From NCBI GenBank assembly GCA_900315975.1, contig ONBA01000007.1:1-64000 (forward strand): a stretch of DNA of 64,000 nt. The letters run 5' to 3'. The position numbers and the translations under genes were made by a program. A model generated the notes under the pieces. The model was not told the origin of the DNA, did not search any database, and worked only from the letters and a program-made list of their open reading frames with translations. This DNA comes from an uncultured Ruminococcus sp. GTDB taxonomy: Bacteria; Bacillota_A; Clostridia; Oscillospirales; Ruminococcaceae. Shown one piece after another: positions 26,354 through 35,542 of the stretch. Every line of letters begins with the position of its first letter. Positions within the stretch are counted from its first letter, which is position 1.

Positions 26354-26423
26354 AGGATCACCCTTCAATCAGATTTGCCGCCGTGTTCGGTAAAATTTTA
26401 ACAATTCGTCTTCCCACCGACGG

Positions 26424-26801
26424 TCAGAAATAAATATCATAGCCTGTTGTATCAAAGGCATTTTCAATGTAGTCTATCCCGAGGACATTTCCGCGGTCGA
26501 TGATGACCTCGGCAATATCAAATCTCGGCTGAAGCAGATTAGGATTCCTGCGCATATACTCGCAGGCTGTCCTTATTATCAGACTCTGCTTACGCCTGTT
26601 TACCGCCTCAAATCCGCCGACCATACTGTTCGGCTTCCGCGACTTCACCTCTACAAAAGCGATGTAGTCGCCATTCTCAGCGACAATGTCTATTTCGCCG
26701 CCTTTAATACGGAAATTCCGTGCGGCGATATTGTAGCCTCTGTCGGTAAGATAGGCGCAAATGCGCTCCTCACCGAGTCTGCCTGTCTCGGTCCTGTTCA
26801 T
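26424..26801 (-). CDS. yraN: YraN family (UPF0102) nuclease-fold protein
   Basis: 125 residues with the endonuclease-like core GGEIDIVAENGDYIAFVEVKSR (key residues E-x-D and E-V-K) of UPF0102/YraN. The family resembles Holliday-junction resolvases and is usually encoded beside rnhB, as here (4-base overlap with the rnhB end). The biochemical role is not established. Confidence 0.9.
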   Translation of the reverse strand: MNRTETGRLGEERICAYLTDRGYNIAARNFRIKGGEIDIVAENGDYIAFVEVKSRKPNSMVGGFEAVNRRKQSLIIRTACEYMRRNPNLLQPRFDIAEVIIDRGNVLGIDYIENAFDTTGYDIYF

Positions 26802-27424
26802 TTGACTTCACCGAGTATCTTTTTCAGGAAGGTCCTGCGATGTACCTCGCTCGGACCGTATTTTCTGAGCATTTCGCAGTGCATAGCCGTTCCGTAGCCT
26901 TTATGCTGTTCAAAGCCGTACTGCGGGTATCTTTCAGCTATTTCCTTCATGTAGCGGTCACGTGCTACCTTCGCAAGAACTGATGCCGCCGCTATAGAAG
27001 CAGAAGTCGCGTCGCCCTTTATCACGCACTGTGCCGGACAATCAAGGACAGGAAGTCTGTTGCCGTCAATCATCGCCATATCAGGCTTAACGCCGAGTCC
27101 TTCAACTGCACGATGCATTGCAAGCATAGTTGCTTCAAGTATATTCAGTCTGTCTATCTCCTCAACTGTAGCCGTTGCTATACAGTAAGCCTTTGCGCGG
27201 CCGATTATCTCGTCATATAGCTTTTCACGGCGCGGCTCTGAAATTTTCTTGCTGTCGTTGAGGTAGTCGATAAGCGTATCATCGTCGAGTACGACTGCCG
27301 CCGCGTAGACATCTCCGGCGAGCGGACCTCTGCCGGCTTCGTCAACACCGCAAATCACCGGATATTCGGTGCGGACTGCGCTGTCGTATTCAAAGAGTTC
27401 CTTATGGAGAATTATCCTTGCCAT
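26798..27424 (-). CDS. rnhB: ribonuclease HII
   Basis: About 208 residues. It cleaves RNA in RNA-DNA hybrids and single ribonucleotides in DNA. The motif CGVDEAGRGPLAGDVYAAAV supplies the first two acidic residues (DE), with further Asp residues downstream in AMIDGNRLP and the SIAAASVLAKVARD segment. The ATG at 27424 lies 5 bases after AAGGAG, which overlaps the rbgA stop; a GTG six bases earlier is unlikely. Confidence 0.95.
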   Translation of the reverse strand: MARIILHKELFEYDSAVRTEYPVICGVDEAGRGPLAGDVYAAAVVLDDDTLIDYLNDSKKISEPRREKLYDEIIGRAKAYCIATATVEEIDRLNILEATMLAMHRAVEGLGVKPDMAMIDGNRLPVLDCPAQCVIKGDATSASIAAASVLAKVARDRYMKEIAERYPQYGFEQHKGYGTAMHCEMLRKYGPSEVHRRTFLKKILGEVK

Positions 27425-27426
27425 AG

Positions 27427-28305
27427 TCACTCCTTAGCAGGCGGAGCTTCGAGCGTGATACGTCCGAGCTTACCGCTTCTGAATTCATCGAGTACGGTTA
27501 TAGCGGCTCTTTCAGTGTTTATCTCGCCTCCGGAGATAACCATTCCGCGCTTCTTTCCGACTTTTTCAAGCAGTGAAAGACCGTCATCATTTTCATCAAA
27601 TTCAATTTTGTACCTGTCAATAAGCGACTGCGGATAGCTCTCTGCAAGGAAGCTCAGAAGCTTCATAGCGAGGGTCTCGATATCGAGAATATCGTCGCTG
27701 ATAGCACCTGTAAATGCAAGTCTTACAGCCGCGGACTGGTCCTCAAACTTCGGCCACAGTACTCCCGGCATATCGAGCAGCTCAGTATTATCCTGAAGCT
27801 TTACCCACTGCTTTGTACGTGTGACACCCGGACGGTCCTCGACCTTTGCACGCTTTCCGCCGGCAAGCCTGTTTATAAGCGAACTCTTGCCGACATTTGG
27901 TATGCCAAGTATCATAAGACGTACCGGAGCTCCGACCATGCCGCTCCGCTGACGTTTTTCCATAAGTTCTCTGAGAACTGTCGATTTCAGCGTAGACATG
28001 AGCTTATTGAGTCCTTTTCCGGACTTGCAGTCAACCGCAAGCGCGGTGACATTTTCTTTATTAAAGTAGCTGACCCACGCAGACGTAGCATTGCTGTCAG
28101 CGAGGTCACATTTATTCAGCAGTACGATACGCGGTTTTTTCGCGGTAAGCGAGTCTATTTCCGGATTGCGGCTGCTCATGGGAGTTCTTGCGTCGATGAG
28201 TTCAACGACTGCGTCCACGAGTTTGAGATTTGCCGTGATAGCACGGCGTGTCTTAGCCATATGTCCGGGGAACCACTGTATCGTTTTTATATCATTATTT
28301 TCCAA
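27427..28305 (-). CDS. rbgA: ribosome-biogenesis GTPase RbgA (YlqF)
   Basis: 292 residues. It is a circularly permuted GTPase (G4-G5-G1-G3): NKCD precedes GIPNVGKSSLIN, and DMPGVLWP is G3. It is required for late 50S assembly. It begins with WFPGHMAKTRR, the family N-terminus. The start is a TTG behind AGGAGG. It lies between lepB and rnhB, as in Bacillus. Confidence 0.95.
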   Translation of the reverse strand: MENNDIKTIQWFPGHMAKTRRAITANLKLVDAVVELIDARTPMSSRNPEIDSLTAKKPRIVLLNKCDLADSNATSAWVSYFNKENVTALAVDCKSGKGLNKLMSTLKSTVLRELMEKRQRSGMVGAPVRLMILGIPNVGKSSLINRLAGGKRAKVEDRPGVTRTKQWVKLQDNTELLDMPGVLWPKFEDQSAAVRLAFTGAISDDILDIETLAMKLLSFLAESYPQSLIDRYKIEFDENDDGLSLLEKVGKKRGMVISGGEINTERAAITVLDEFRSGKLGRITLEAPPAKE

Positions 28306-28321
28306 AGCTTCCTCCTGTTCG

Positions 28322-28927
28322 TCAGCGGACAGTTCCCATCCTGCCGGCTGGTGAGAGCCTGAAAATCACTTTTCCTTCCACACTTTTCAGCGGTACGAAA
28401 CCAACGTCCGGCGAGCGGCTGTCTTTTGAGACTGAGCGGTGGTCGCCCATAACGAAGATAAATCCGTCAGGCACTTTCAGTGGATATTTACCGGTAAAAG
28501 CGCCCTCATCGACATGGGTCATGCCGAGATGAAGGTAATCCTCGTGAATTCTCTTGCCGTCAATAGTGACTGCTCCGGAGCCGAAGTCGATATCTATCGT
28601 CTGACCGCCGCAGGCTATAACTCTTTTTACGATGACAGTATCGAGACCTTTTCCTTCGGTCACTGAGCCATCGTCAGCAAGTGTATAGCTTTTCTGTGCG
28701 TTCACGAGGACTATATCGCCCTGCTCAGGTGACTTGTCCATGAGCGATACGAGAAGTTTATCATCAGGCATAAGCGTACTCTCCATCGACTGTCCGCTTA
28801 CCGTTACAATTCTGAGCAGATATGTAAATATCAGCGTAAAGCAGAAGAGAGTGATAAGCATTGTCTCAGCAAAATCGCTTATTCCGCGGAAAAGTGCCCT
28901 GCGATTTGAAGCGGCAGAGCCTGGCAT
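28322..28927 (-). CDS. lepB: signal peptidase I (second copy)
   Basis: 201 residues, type I signal peptidase of the Gram-positive short form. One N-terminal membrane helix (about 20-40) is followed by the catalytic Ser in GQSMESTL and Lys in VIVKRVIA, then the GDHRSVSKDSR box. It removes signal peptides from exported proteins. Its ATG overlaps the stop of the other copy (TAATG), so the two are translationally coupled. Confidence 0.93.
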   Translation of the reverse strand: MPGSAASNRRALFRGISDFAETMLITLFCFTLIFTYLLRIVTVSGQSMESTLMPDDKLLVSLMDKSPEQGDIVLVNAQKSYTLADDGSVTEGKGLDTVIVKRVIACGGQTIDIDFGSGAVTIDGKRIHEDYLHLGMTHVDEGAFTGKYPLKVPDGFIFVMGDHRSVSKDSRSPDVGFVPLKSVEGKVIFRLSPAGRMGTVR

Positions 28928-29628
28928 TATTTTTCAGGTCCTTTCACAGAGTCTGTGAGTATATCGAATTCCTTGAGCGGAGAATACTTCACGAGAGCCT
29001 TGCCGTATATCTGGTCCTTTTTAACGAGACCCACACAGCGTGCACGACTGTCTGTGGAGTGGTTTCTGTTATCGCCCATTACGAAGTAGTATCCGTCGGG
29101 AACGGTGATAGGATACTGGTCAGTGAAAGCGCCGTATCCGACATCGGAAGTAGAATCAGCCTCATTTATGTAGGGTTCATCGAGTTCCTTGCCGTCAACG
29201 ATGACCTTTCCGTTGCTTATTTCAACAGTCTGACCGCCCTTTGCAATGACTCTCTTGATAATGCACTCGCCGATAGGTGCAGAACCTGCTCCCTCAGGAA
29301 CATAGACATTGCCGTTTTCATCGAGAAGATAGTTGACGTCCTTGTCGATAACTAGGATATCGCCGTAATCGACGTTGAAATATACCGTTGACATAAATAT
29401 CTTATCGGTGTTATTTTTCATGGGGTCATAATTCTTATTCAGCGTAGGCACCATAGAGTGTCCCACGATATTAACAGGGTGAAGGATATAGGTGAATACC
29501 ATTACGATAACGAAAACTGTTACAAGCGTAGATTCAGCTATCTCGATTATGTCCTGAAGAACAGTACTTTTCTCCTTGTTCTCCTGACCGTTATCTTTAT
29601 TCTCAGTGTTTTCGTTAATGTTTTCCAT
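28927..29628 (-). CDS. lepB: signal peptidase I (first copy)
   Basis: 233 residues. One membrane helix (about 25-50) follows a charged, Asn/Glu-rich N-terminus. The catalytic Ser is in GHSMVPTLN, Lys in CIIKRVIAKGG, and the GDNRNHSTDSRA box is present. It shares the domain plan of the following copy but has a longer, more charged N-terminus, so this is an old duplication. A TATAAT box upstream (about 29655) may give it its own promoter. Confidence 0.93.
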   Translation of the reverse strand: MENINENTENKDNGQENKEKSTVLQDIIEIAESTLVTVFVIVMVFTYILHPVNIVGHSMVPTLNKNYDPMKNNTDKIFMSTVYFNVDYGDILVIDKDVNYLLDENGNVYVPEGAGSAPIGECIIKRVIAKGGQTVEISNGKVIVDGKELDEPYINEADSTSDVGYGAFTDQYPITVPDGYYFVMGDNRNHSTDSRARCVGLVKKDQIYGKALVKYSPLKEFDILTDSVKGPEK

Positions 29629-29660
29629 AACGTCACCTCCGCGTAATTATAGTATGTAGC

Positions 29661-29682
29661 AAAAAAGGGACCTTGCGTCCCC
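29661..29682 (-). terminator. terminator between rplS and lepB
   Basis: On the minus strand a short GC-rich stem (GGGAC/GTCCC, 29681-29667) is followed by six U. An imperfect GC-rich hairpin lies just before it. It separates rplS from the lepB run, perhaps incompletely. Confidence 0.65.
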
Positions 29683-29740
29683 GAGGAATAAGAGCCGGAC
29701 CTGCCGGCAGAAATACCGGCAGATTCGCTCCATACCGCTT

Positions 29741-30085
29741 TTAGCGGATCTGTTCCTTGACCTTAGCAGCCTTACCAACTCTGTCTCTGAGGTAGTAGAG
29801 CTTAGCTCTGCGGACTTTACCGCATCTAACGATCTCGATCTTGTCAACAACAGGTGAGTGGAGAGGGAATACTCTCTCGATACCGCAGCCGTGAGCAACA
29901 CGTCTTACAGTGAAAGTCTCGTTGATACCGCCGTGCTTCTTAGCAATAACTGTACCCTCGAAAACCTGAATACGGCTCTTGTCGCCTTCCTTGATTCTTA
30001 CGTGAACCTTGATGGTGTCACCTACGTTGAACTGGGGAACGTTTTCCTTCATGCTTGATTCGCTGATGAGCTTGAGTGCATCCAT
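29741..30085 (-). CDS. rplS: 50S ribosomal protein L19
   Basis: 114 residues from the ATG at 30085, which follows AGGAGG; an in-frame ATG 30 bases upstream has no such site. L19 lies at the 30S-50S interface. Recognisable are [20 protein letters not shown], the [12 protein letters not shown] stretch and the basic [19 protein letters not shown] end. Confidence 0.97.
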   Translation of the reverse strand: MDALKLISESSMKENVPQFNVGDTIKVHVRIKEGDKSRIQVFEGTVIAKKHGGINETFTVRRVAHGCGIERVFPLHSPVVDKIEIVRCGKVRRAKLYYLRDRVGKAAKVKEQIR

Positions 30086-30300
30086 TTTAATTTTCCTCCT
30101 AAAATTTCCGAACATTCATACCCGTTCCGCGGGAGCGGTCCAGCTAACCGCAGACGCAGAAATAATAAATAAAGTGAACTAATCACATAAGCCATATCGG
30201 CTCTCTGCAAAGCAGGTATCGGGCAGCGGACTATCCGATTTAATGTCTTTCGGCATTAACCCTCATCTGTATGTGAGATATACAGACGGAATTTCAAATG
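30086..30300 (-). promoter_or_regulatory. long 5' leader of rplS, possible L19 autoregulatory leader
   Basis: About 215 nt separate the promoter from the L19 start. On the minus strand several small hairpins can be drawn: TTAATG...CATTAA, a CTGTAT/ATACAG stem near the 5' end, and a GC-rich one around CCGCTCCCGCGGAACGGG. L19 leaders are known from other Firmicutes as ribosomal-protein autoregulatory elements. I cannot confirm a match to that consensus by eye. Confidence 0.45.
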
Positions 30301-30307
30301 CTTTTAT

Positions 30308-30336
30308 ATCATACCACACTTTGGAAGAAAAAGCAA
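30308..30336 (-). promoter_or_regulatory. sigma-A promoter of rplS
   Basis: On the minus strand TTGCTT (30336-30331), 17 bases, TATGAT (30313-30308). Confidence 0.7.
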
Positions 30337-30407
30337 TAGCTTTTTCAAAAAAACATATTTAATTATATAATTATTCATGTACTGCCGTACCCGACAGTCC
30401 ATGTGCA

Positions 30408-31199
30408 TTATTTTTTCCTTAGAATAGCCGTTGCCGCGTGGTGGAGTATTTCAAGGTTATCGGACGGTGTACTGCTGAGCATTTTAATGTGGTCAGCCTC
30501 CCATAGAGCTATCTCCTGCTCCGACATTGACGCTCCAACGCCTCGGCAGGCTTTCATTCTGCCGTGCCAGCTTTCCCGTGTGAACGGCACTCTTATATCA
30601 TATTCGTCACGTGCCTCTATACTGAAGTACTTTTCCGCGATATCCGGCACAAATACTGGTGCACGCTCATAGCCTGCCCCTGACCAGTCGGGATTGTACT
30701 TCAGGACTAAATCCTCACTTGCCTGAGCAACAGCGTCATCGGCAGGCACCCATGCCATGAACAGGATAACGAGTCTGCCGCCGTCTTTGAGGAGTCGTGC
30801 AAGCTTTGGTATAACAACATCGTAATTGAAGTAGAAAAAGCACTGACACGCTGTAATAACGTCAAATGATCCGTCGGGAAAGTCGATGTCCTCCGCTGAC
30901 GAGACAACGTATTCGATGTTCATGCCGTCCCTGTCTGCGAGAAGTTTCGCCTGTGCGATCTGATTCTCGGAGATGTCAGAACCGACCCATTCAGCGCCAT
31001 ATTTGTACATATTCCGCGGTACAACGCCTGTTCCTGTTCCGAGGTCGAGAACCTTTTGTCCTCTGACACAAAGTCCCCGCTCAGCGATTTTCCCGAAGAA
31101 TACAGGCGGATAAATATCGCGGAATTTAGCGTAATCTGAGGAAGTTCTTCCCCAGTCGAATGCCTTTCCGCCGTCAATTTCCCTGTTGAAAATATCCAT
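30408..31199 (-). CDS. class I SAM-dependent methyltransferase
   Basis: 263 residues from the ATG at 31199 (AGAGGAG 7 bases upstream). SAM-binding motif I is VLDLGTGTGVVPRNM, the acidic motif is WVGSDIS, and DVITACQCFFYFN is the post-II region. It is a methyltransferase-11-like protein of unknown substrate; the aromatic-rich FFYFN loop suggests a small molecule. It is the last gene of a run starting with the TIGR03960 gene, 13 bases after the TIGR03936 gene. Confidence 0.82.
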   Translation of the reverse strand: MDIFNREIDGGKAFDWGRTSSDYAKFRDIYPPVFFGKIAERGLCVRGQKVLDLGTGTGVVPRNMYKYGAEWVGSDISENQIAQAKLLADRDGMNIEYVVSSAEDIDFPDGSFDVITACQCFFYFNYDVVIPKLARLLKDGGRLVILFMAWVPADDAVAQASEDLVLKYNPDWSGAGYERAPVFVPDIAEKYFSIEARDEYDIRVPFTRESWHGRMKACRGVGASMSEQEIALWEADHIKMLSSTPSDNLEILHHAATAILRKK

Positions 31200-31212
31200 T
31201 GCCATTCTCCTC

Positions 31213-31872
31213 TTATTCAAAAATAGTATTATCCTCACGCAGAATAGCAAGTCTGCGTATTTTCTGCGGTTCAAACTCAATATCAGTAGTATGTCTGAGT
31301 GCCTCTATAAATAATGTAGGGTTGTAATTAGTCTGTGTACCGGCAGGCAGGTACATTCTCATATCGACTGAATTATCAGTCTTTTCGCATGAAAGAATCT
31401 CCATATCCGGCTTGATATCAACGGTTTTTATACCTTTTTTGGTCTTTTTCTCGATGCATATCTCCGGCTGTTCGAGCAACTGTGAAACGGCATTGAAAAG
31501 TCCCTGTGAATCGTCACTGACAAGTGAAAATCCGTACTCAGCCTTGGCGATGCAGGTTATCTTCTGTTTCTGCTCTGCGACCTTGACTATCCGCATTCCC
31601 TCCGGCATTACGGCGTTCAGCCTGTCGCGCACCTCGTCAAACGGCACCTCTTCATTGAGGTTGAAATCGAGTATCTCGCAGCTGCTCTCAAATCCGAGTG
31701 AAAGTGCGAGTGCGAAGCTGTAGTATGGGTGGGGATTGAATCCCTCCGTGTACCATATCGGCAGGCGCGAACGTCTGAAAGTTCGCAGCATACAGCGGTT
31801 GAGGTCGAGGTGGGAGATATATTTTGCTCGTCCCGATTTTTCAAATGTAGCTCTTACACGTATCAAAAACAA
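31213..31872 (-). CDS. TIGR03936 family protein (DUF2344), radical-SAM associated
   Basis: 219 residues. The N-terminus RVRATFEKSGRAKYISHLD and the following FNPHPYYSFALALSLGFES segment are characteristic of the TIGR03936/DUF2344 family. It is found next to, or fused to, a B12-binding radical-SAM protein in Clostridia, as here (10-base overlap with its partner). The pair is thought to act in RNA modification or ribosome-linked metabolism, but the reaction is not established. Confidence 0.88.
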   Translation of the reverse strand: MFLIRVRATFEKSGRAKYISHLDLNRCMLRTFRRSRLPIWYTEGFNPHPYYSFALALSLGFESSCEILDFNLNEEVPFDEVRDRLNAVMPEGMRIVKVAEQKQKITCIAKAEYGFSLVSDDSQGLFNAVSQLLEQPEICIEKKTKKGIKTVDIKPDMEILSCEKTDNSVDMRMYLPAGTQTNYNPTLFIEALRHTTDIEFEPQKIRRLAILREDNTIFE

Positions 31873-33704
31873 TTCCTCCCCACTGCTTTATTTACTCCGC
31901 AGCCTGAACATCTCAGACGGCAGTTAGGTGTAGTCTGCGACTGGTGAGCAGTCTTGTTCTCGCGGATAAGAAAATCCTTGGTAACGAGGTAATCGAGGTG
32001 GTCCCACGGGAGTATCTCGTCGTATTCAAATCTGCGGTTAGCGTAGAATGACGGGTCGATACCGCAGTCGGCGAAAGCTTCAAGCCACTTGTCAAAGCGG
32101 TAATGCTCCTCCCAGCTGTCGAACTTGCACCCCTTCTTCCATGCGGCATAAACCGCAGGACACAGCCGTCTGTCACCCTTCGCGAGTATAACTTCGAGCA
32201 TACTTACATTCGGGTCATGGTAGCTGACCTTTATCTTCTTCGTCTTGACCGAGTCGAGCAGGAGTTTCTGCTTGTGTTCTATCATTTCACGCGTATCCTG
32301 CGGCTCAAACTCAAACGGTGTGAACGGTTTCGGCACAAAAGTCGCACAGCTGACCGACACCTGCACTCCCCTGCCCTTCGGACGGTTCTCTATGCTGTAG
32401 AAGAGGTCGACGATACGCTGAGCAAGCTCCGCAATACCGACGATATCCTCGTCTGTTTCAGTCGGCAGTCCCATCATGAAATAGAGCTTTACACTGCTGT
32501 ATCCGCCCTCAAATGCGATACGGCAGGTGTTCATTATCTCGTCTTCACTGACGTTCTTGTTTATAACGTCGCGGAGACGCTGAGTACCGCCCTCTGCCGC
32601 GAATGTCAGTCCGCTCTTGCGGACTTTCTTTATCTTTTCAAGCAGTGACTCTGAGAAATTGTCCACACGCAGAGACGGCAGTGAGAGGTTTATCCTCTCG
32701 CCGGCAGTGTAGTCGATAAGCTTAGTGAGCATCGGGTCGATGTCGGAATGGTCACTCGTACTGAGTGAGGCGAGCGAAACCTCGTCGTAGCCGGTATTTT
32801 CGCACAGACAGCGAGTCTGCTTGCATATAGTATCGGTCGACTTCTCACGGAATGGACGATATATAAATCCTGCCTGACAAAAACGGCAGCCGCGTATACA
32901 GCCGCGAAGCACCTCAACGGACACACGGTCGTGGACTATCTCTGTGAAAGGTACTACAAAATTCTCAGGATAGTAGACATTGTCCATATCCATGATTATA
33001 CGCTTTTTCACAGTCGCAGGGATACCCTCGTCAACGTCGATATGGTCGATAGTACCGTCGTCCTTGTAGCAGAAATGATAGAACTGCGGCACGTATATTC
33101 CCTCTATCTGAGCGGCTTTGCGCAGGAATTCCATACGGCCGGCACCCTGCTGTTTCATCTTCCAGTAGAGGTCCATGAGTTCGAGGTTTACCTCCTCCCC
33201 CTCGCCGAGAATGAATATGTCGAAAAAGTCGGCAAGAGGCTCGGGATTGCACACACAAGGTCCTCCGGCAACGACTATCTGAGTAAGTTCGTCGGTCCTG
33301 TCCTTGGAGAATACCGGTATACCTGCAAGGTCAAGCATATTGAGGATATTCGAGTAAGAAAGCTCATACTGGAGCGTGAAACCGATAAAATCGAAGTCCT
33401 TTATCGGGTCAAGCGATTCAAGTGCATAGAGCGGTATATCGTTCTCGCGCATAATCGCTTCAAAGTCATTGTCAGGCGCGTAACAGCGCTCACACCAGTA
33501 ATTCTCACGCTCATTTGTGAGCGAATAAAGTATCTTCATGCCGAGGTGCGACATTCCTATGTCATATGTATCAGGGAAGCAGAATGCAAATCTGACATCT
33601 ACTTTAGACTTGTCCTTGATAACGCTTCCGACCTCTCCGCCGATGTAGCGTGAAGGCTTCTGCACTTCGAGCAGGTGTTTTTCTATTTTAGCTTTTAAAT
33701 CCAT
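31863..33704 (-). CDS. TIGR03960 family B12-binding-domain radical SAM protein
   Basis: 613 residues. The N-terminal part (about 60-190) resembles a cobalamin-binding Rossmann fold without the classic DxHxxG. The radical-SAM core carries the cluster motif CIRGCRFCQ (CxxxCxxC). The C-terminus has a Cys-rich end (CRLRCSGCG). It overlaps its TIGR03936 partner. The substrate is unknown. Adenosylation of B12 by CobO in this window would serve enzymes of this general type only if the B12 is really bound. Confidence 0.9.
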   Translation of the reverse strand: MDLKAKIEKHLLEVQKPSRYIGGEVGSVIKDKSKVDVRFAFCFPDTYDIGMSHLGMKILYSLTNERENYWCERCYAPDNDFEAIMRENDIPLYALESLDPIKDFDFIGFTLQYELSYSNILNMLDLAGIPVFSKDRTDELTQIVVAGGPCVCNPEPLADFFDIFILGEGEEVNLELMDLYWKMKQQGAGRMEFLRKAAQIEGIYVPQFYHFCYKDDGTIDHIDVDEGIPATVKKRIIMDMDNVYYPENFVVPFTEIVHDRVSVEVLRGCIRGCRFCQAGFIYRPFREKSTDTICKQTRCLCENTGYDEVSLASLSTSDHSDIDPMLTKLIDYTAGERINLSLPSLRVDNFSESLLEKIKKVRKSGLTFAAEGGTQRLRDVINKNVSEDEIMNTCRIAFEGGYSSVKLYFMMGLPTETDEDIVGIAELAQRIVDLFYSIENRPKGRGVQVSVSCATFVPKPFTPFEFEPQDTREMIEHKQKLLLDSVKTKKIKVSYHDPNVSMLEVILAKGDRRLCPAVYAAWKKGCKFDSWEEHYRFDKWLEAFADCGIDPSFYANRRFEYDEILPWDHLDYLVTKDFLIRENKTAHQSQTTPNCRLRCSGCGVNKAVGRNCF

Positions 33705-33714
33705 AGTACCTCCG

Positions 33715-34316
<602 letters not shown>

Positions 34317-34347
34317 AATCGCACCTCTTTTTAAAGTATATATATTG

Positions 34348-34376
34348 ATTATAACCGAATACAACGATATTGTCAA
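34348..34376 (-). promoter_or_regulatory. sigma-A promoter of the DUF896-cdd operon
   Basis: On the minus strand TTGACA (34376-34371), 17 bases, TATAAT (34353-34348): full consensus, about 30 bases before the gene start. Confidence 0.88.
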
Positions 34377-34402
34377 GGAGTGGCAAAACGGCAGACGTCA
34401 AA

Positions 34403-34431
34403 TTGACAACAAGGTGTTTTCATGCTATAAT
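34403..34431 (+). promoter_or_regulatory. sigma-A promoter of the broken dockerin gene
   Basis: TTGACA (34403-34408), 17 bases, TATAAT (34426-34431), then AGGAGG and an ATG at 34467. The expression signals are intact although the reading frame is not. Confidence 0.88.
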
Positions 34432-34466
34432 ACGCATAATAGCCTTGAAATACAGGAGGTATATCT

Positions 34467-35415
34467 ATGTTCAGACGTCTCACAGCACTGCACTGCCGCT
34501 CCGGATATCCCGCCAGCAAAAAGCTCACCGGCACTTGATATTTCAAGGGATACATGGCAGTTTGCAAATAAACAGACTTTTTTCGGTGACAAATACAAGC
34601 TTTCCGAATCCGCACGTTTACAGCTTATTGAGAATATCGACGAACCGCTCCGGAAATTTGATGAACCGTGGACCGGCTCATGCTACGGACTTGTTATGAC
34701 CGTACTGCTTGCAAAATACGGTATGCTCACCCCCTCTGATATACAAGGAGGTACTTCTGCAATAGGCGATATCACTCCGGATAATGATGTGCAGTCCATA
34801 ATAAATTACTACCACTTCCTGCAATATACCGAACCTGCCCGCAACATCAACATACACTCCGGACTGAGTGATGTCTCATTCTTTGAGAATATAATATCTC
34901 TCGCATTGCAGGCTGAAAACCAAGGTAAGCCGTTTCTGTTATCGTTTGACACCAAAGACGGTGAAGGTCATACCTGTGCAGGATGCGGTATTGAATCAGG
35001 AATATGGAAACTGGACGGTAAATCCTACGACCGTCGCGTAATACTCTGGGACCCGGATTTTCCAGACGGATACGAAGATGATATCTGCCTTTACTACCGC
35101 GAATCTGACTACGACTTCTCTATCCCATATTACGGTGTTAAATACACTTATGGAACTCGCAGCAACGCAGGAGTACTCAAAGCAGCAAGCGACGAACTGT
35201 CTGTTCTTGGTTCCCCTGCTTATCCGTTTTATGTCAGGGGAGATGTGAATGCTGACGGAAACTTTGATGTATCTGACACTGTTTTACTGCAAAAATGGCT
35301 TCTCGCCATTCCTGATACCGCGCTTCCGCAATGGCAGTCTGCCGACCTTTGCAAAGACGACAGACTGGACGTTTTCGACTTCTGCATTATGAAAAAAGAG
35401 CTGCTGTACCAATGA
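34467..35415 (+). pseudogene. dockerin-bearing cysteine-protease-like secreted protein, frameshifted in the signal peptide
   Basis: The promoter, AGGAGG and ATG at 34467 open a frame that starts like a signal peptide (MFRRLTAL) but stops after 23 codons. The main reading, from about 34492 to 35415, continues in another frame as AAPDIPPAKSS..., the expected mature start, and has no start codon of its own. The mature part has a papain/C39-like layout: Cys in WTGSCYGL, His in GEGHTCAGCG and an Asp in ILWDPDFPDG. It ends in a dockerin with GDVNADGNFDVSDTV as first repeat and a degenerate second (ADLCKDDRLDVFDFC). The hydrophobic core of the signal peptide seems deleted at a CACTG-CACTG junction (34481-34490). 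Sequencing error is the alternative. The protease assignment is by motif order only. Confidence 0.7.
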
Positions 35416-35471
35416 GTATGGCAGCTTTCTGCATATTCTGTCCGCATTTATCAAAATATCAGCTCAGGCTA

Positions 35472-35500
35472 TTTACAACTCAGGCTTTTTGTGATATAAT
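35472..35500 (+). promoter_or_regulatory. sigma-A promoter of lepA
   Basis: TTTACA (35472-35477), 17 bases, TATAAT (35495-35500), about 43 bases before the TTG start. Confidence 0.75.
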
Positions 35501-35542
35501 TATAATGTATAAATATGCGATAAAATGAAAAGGGGTATTTTT

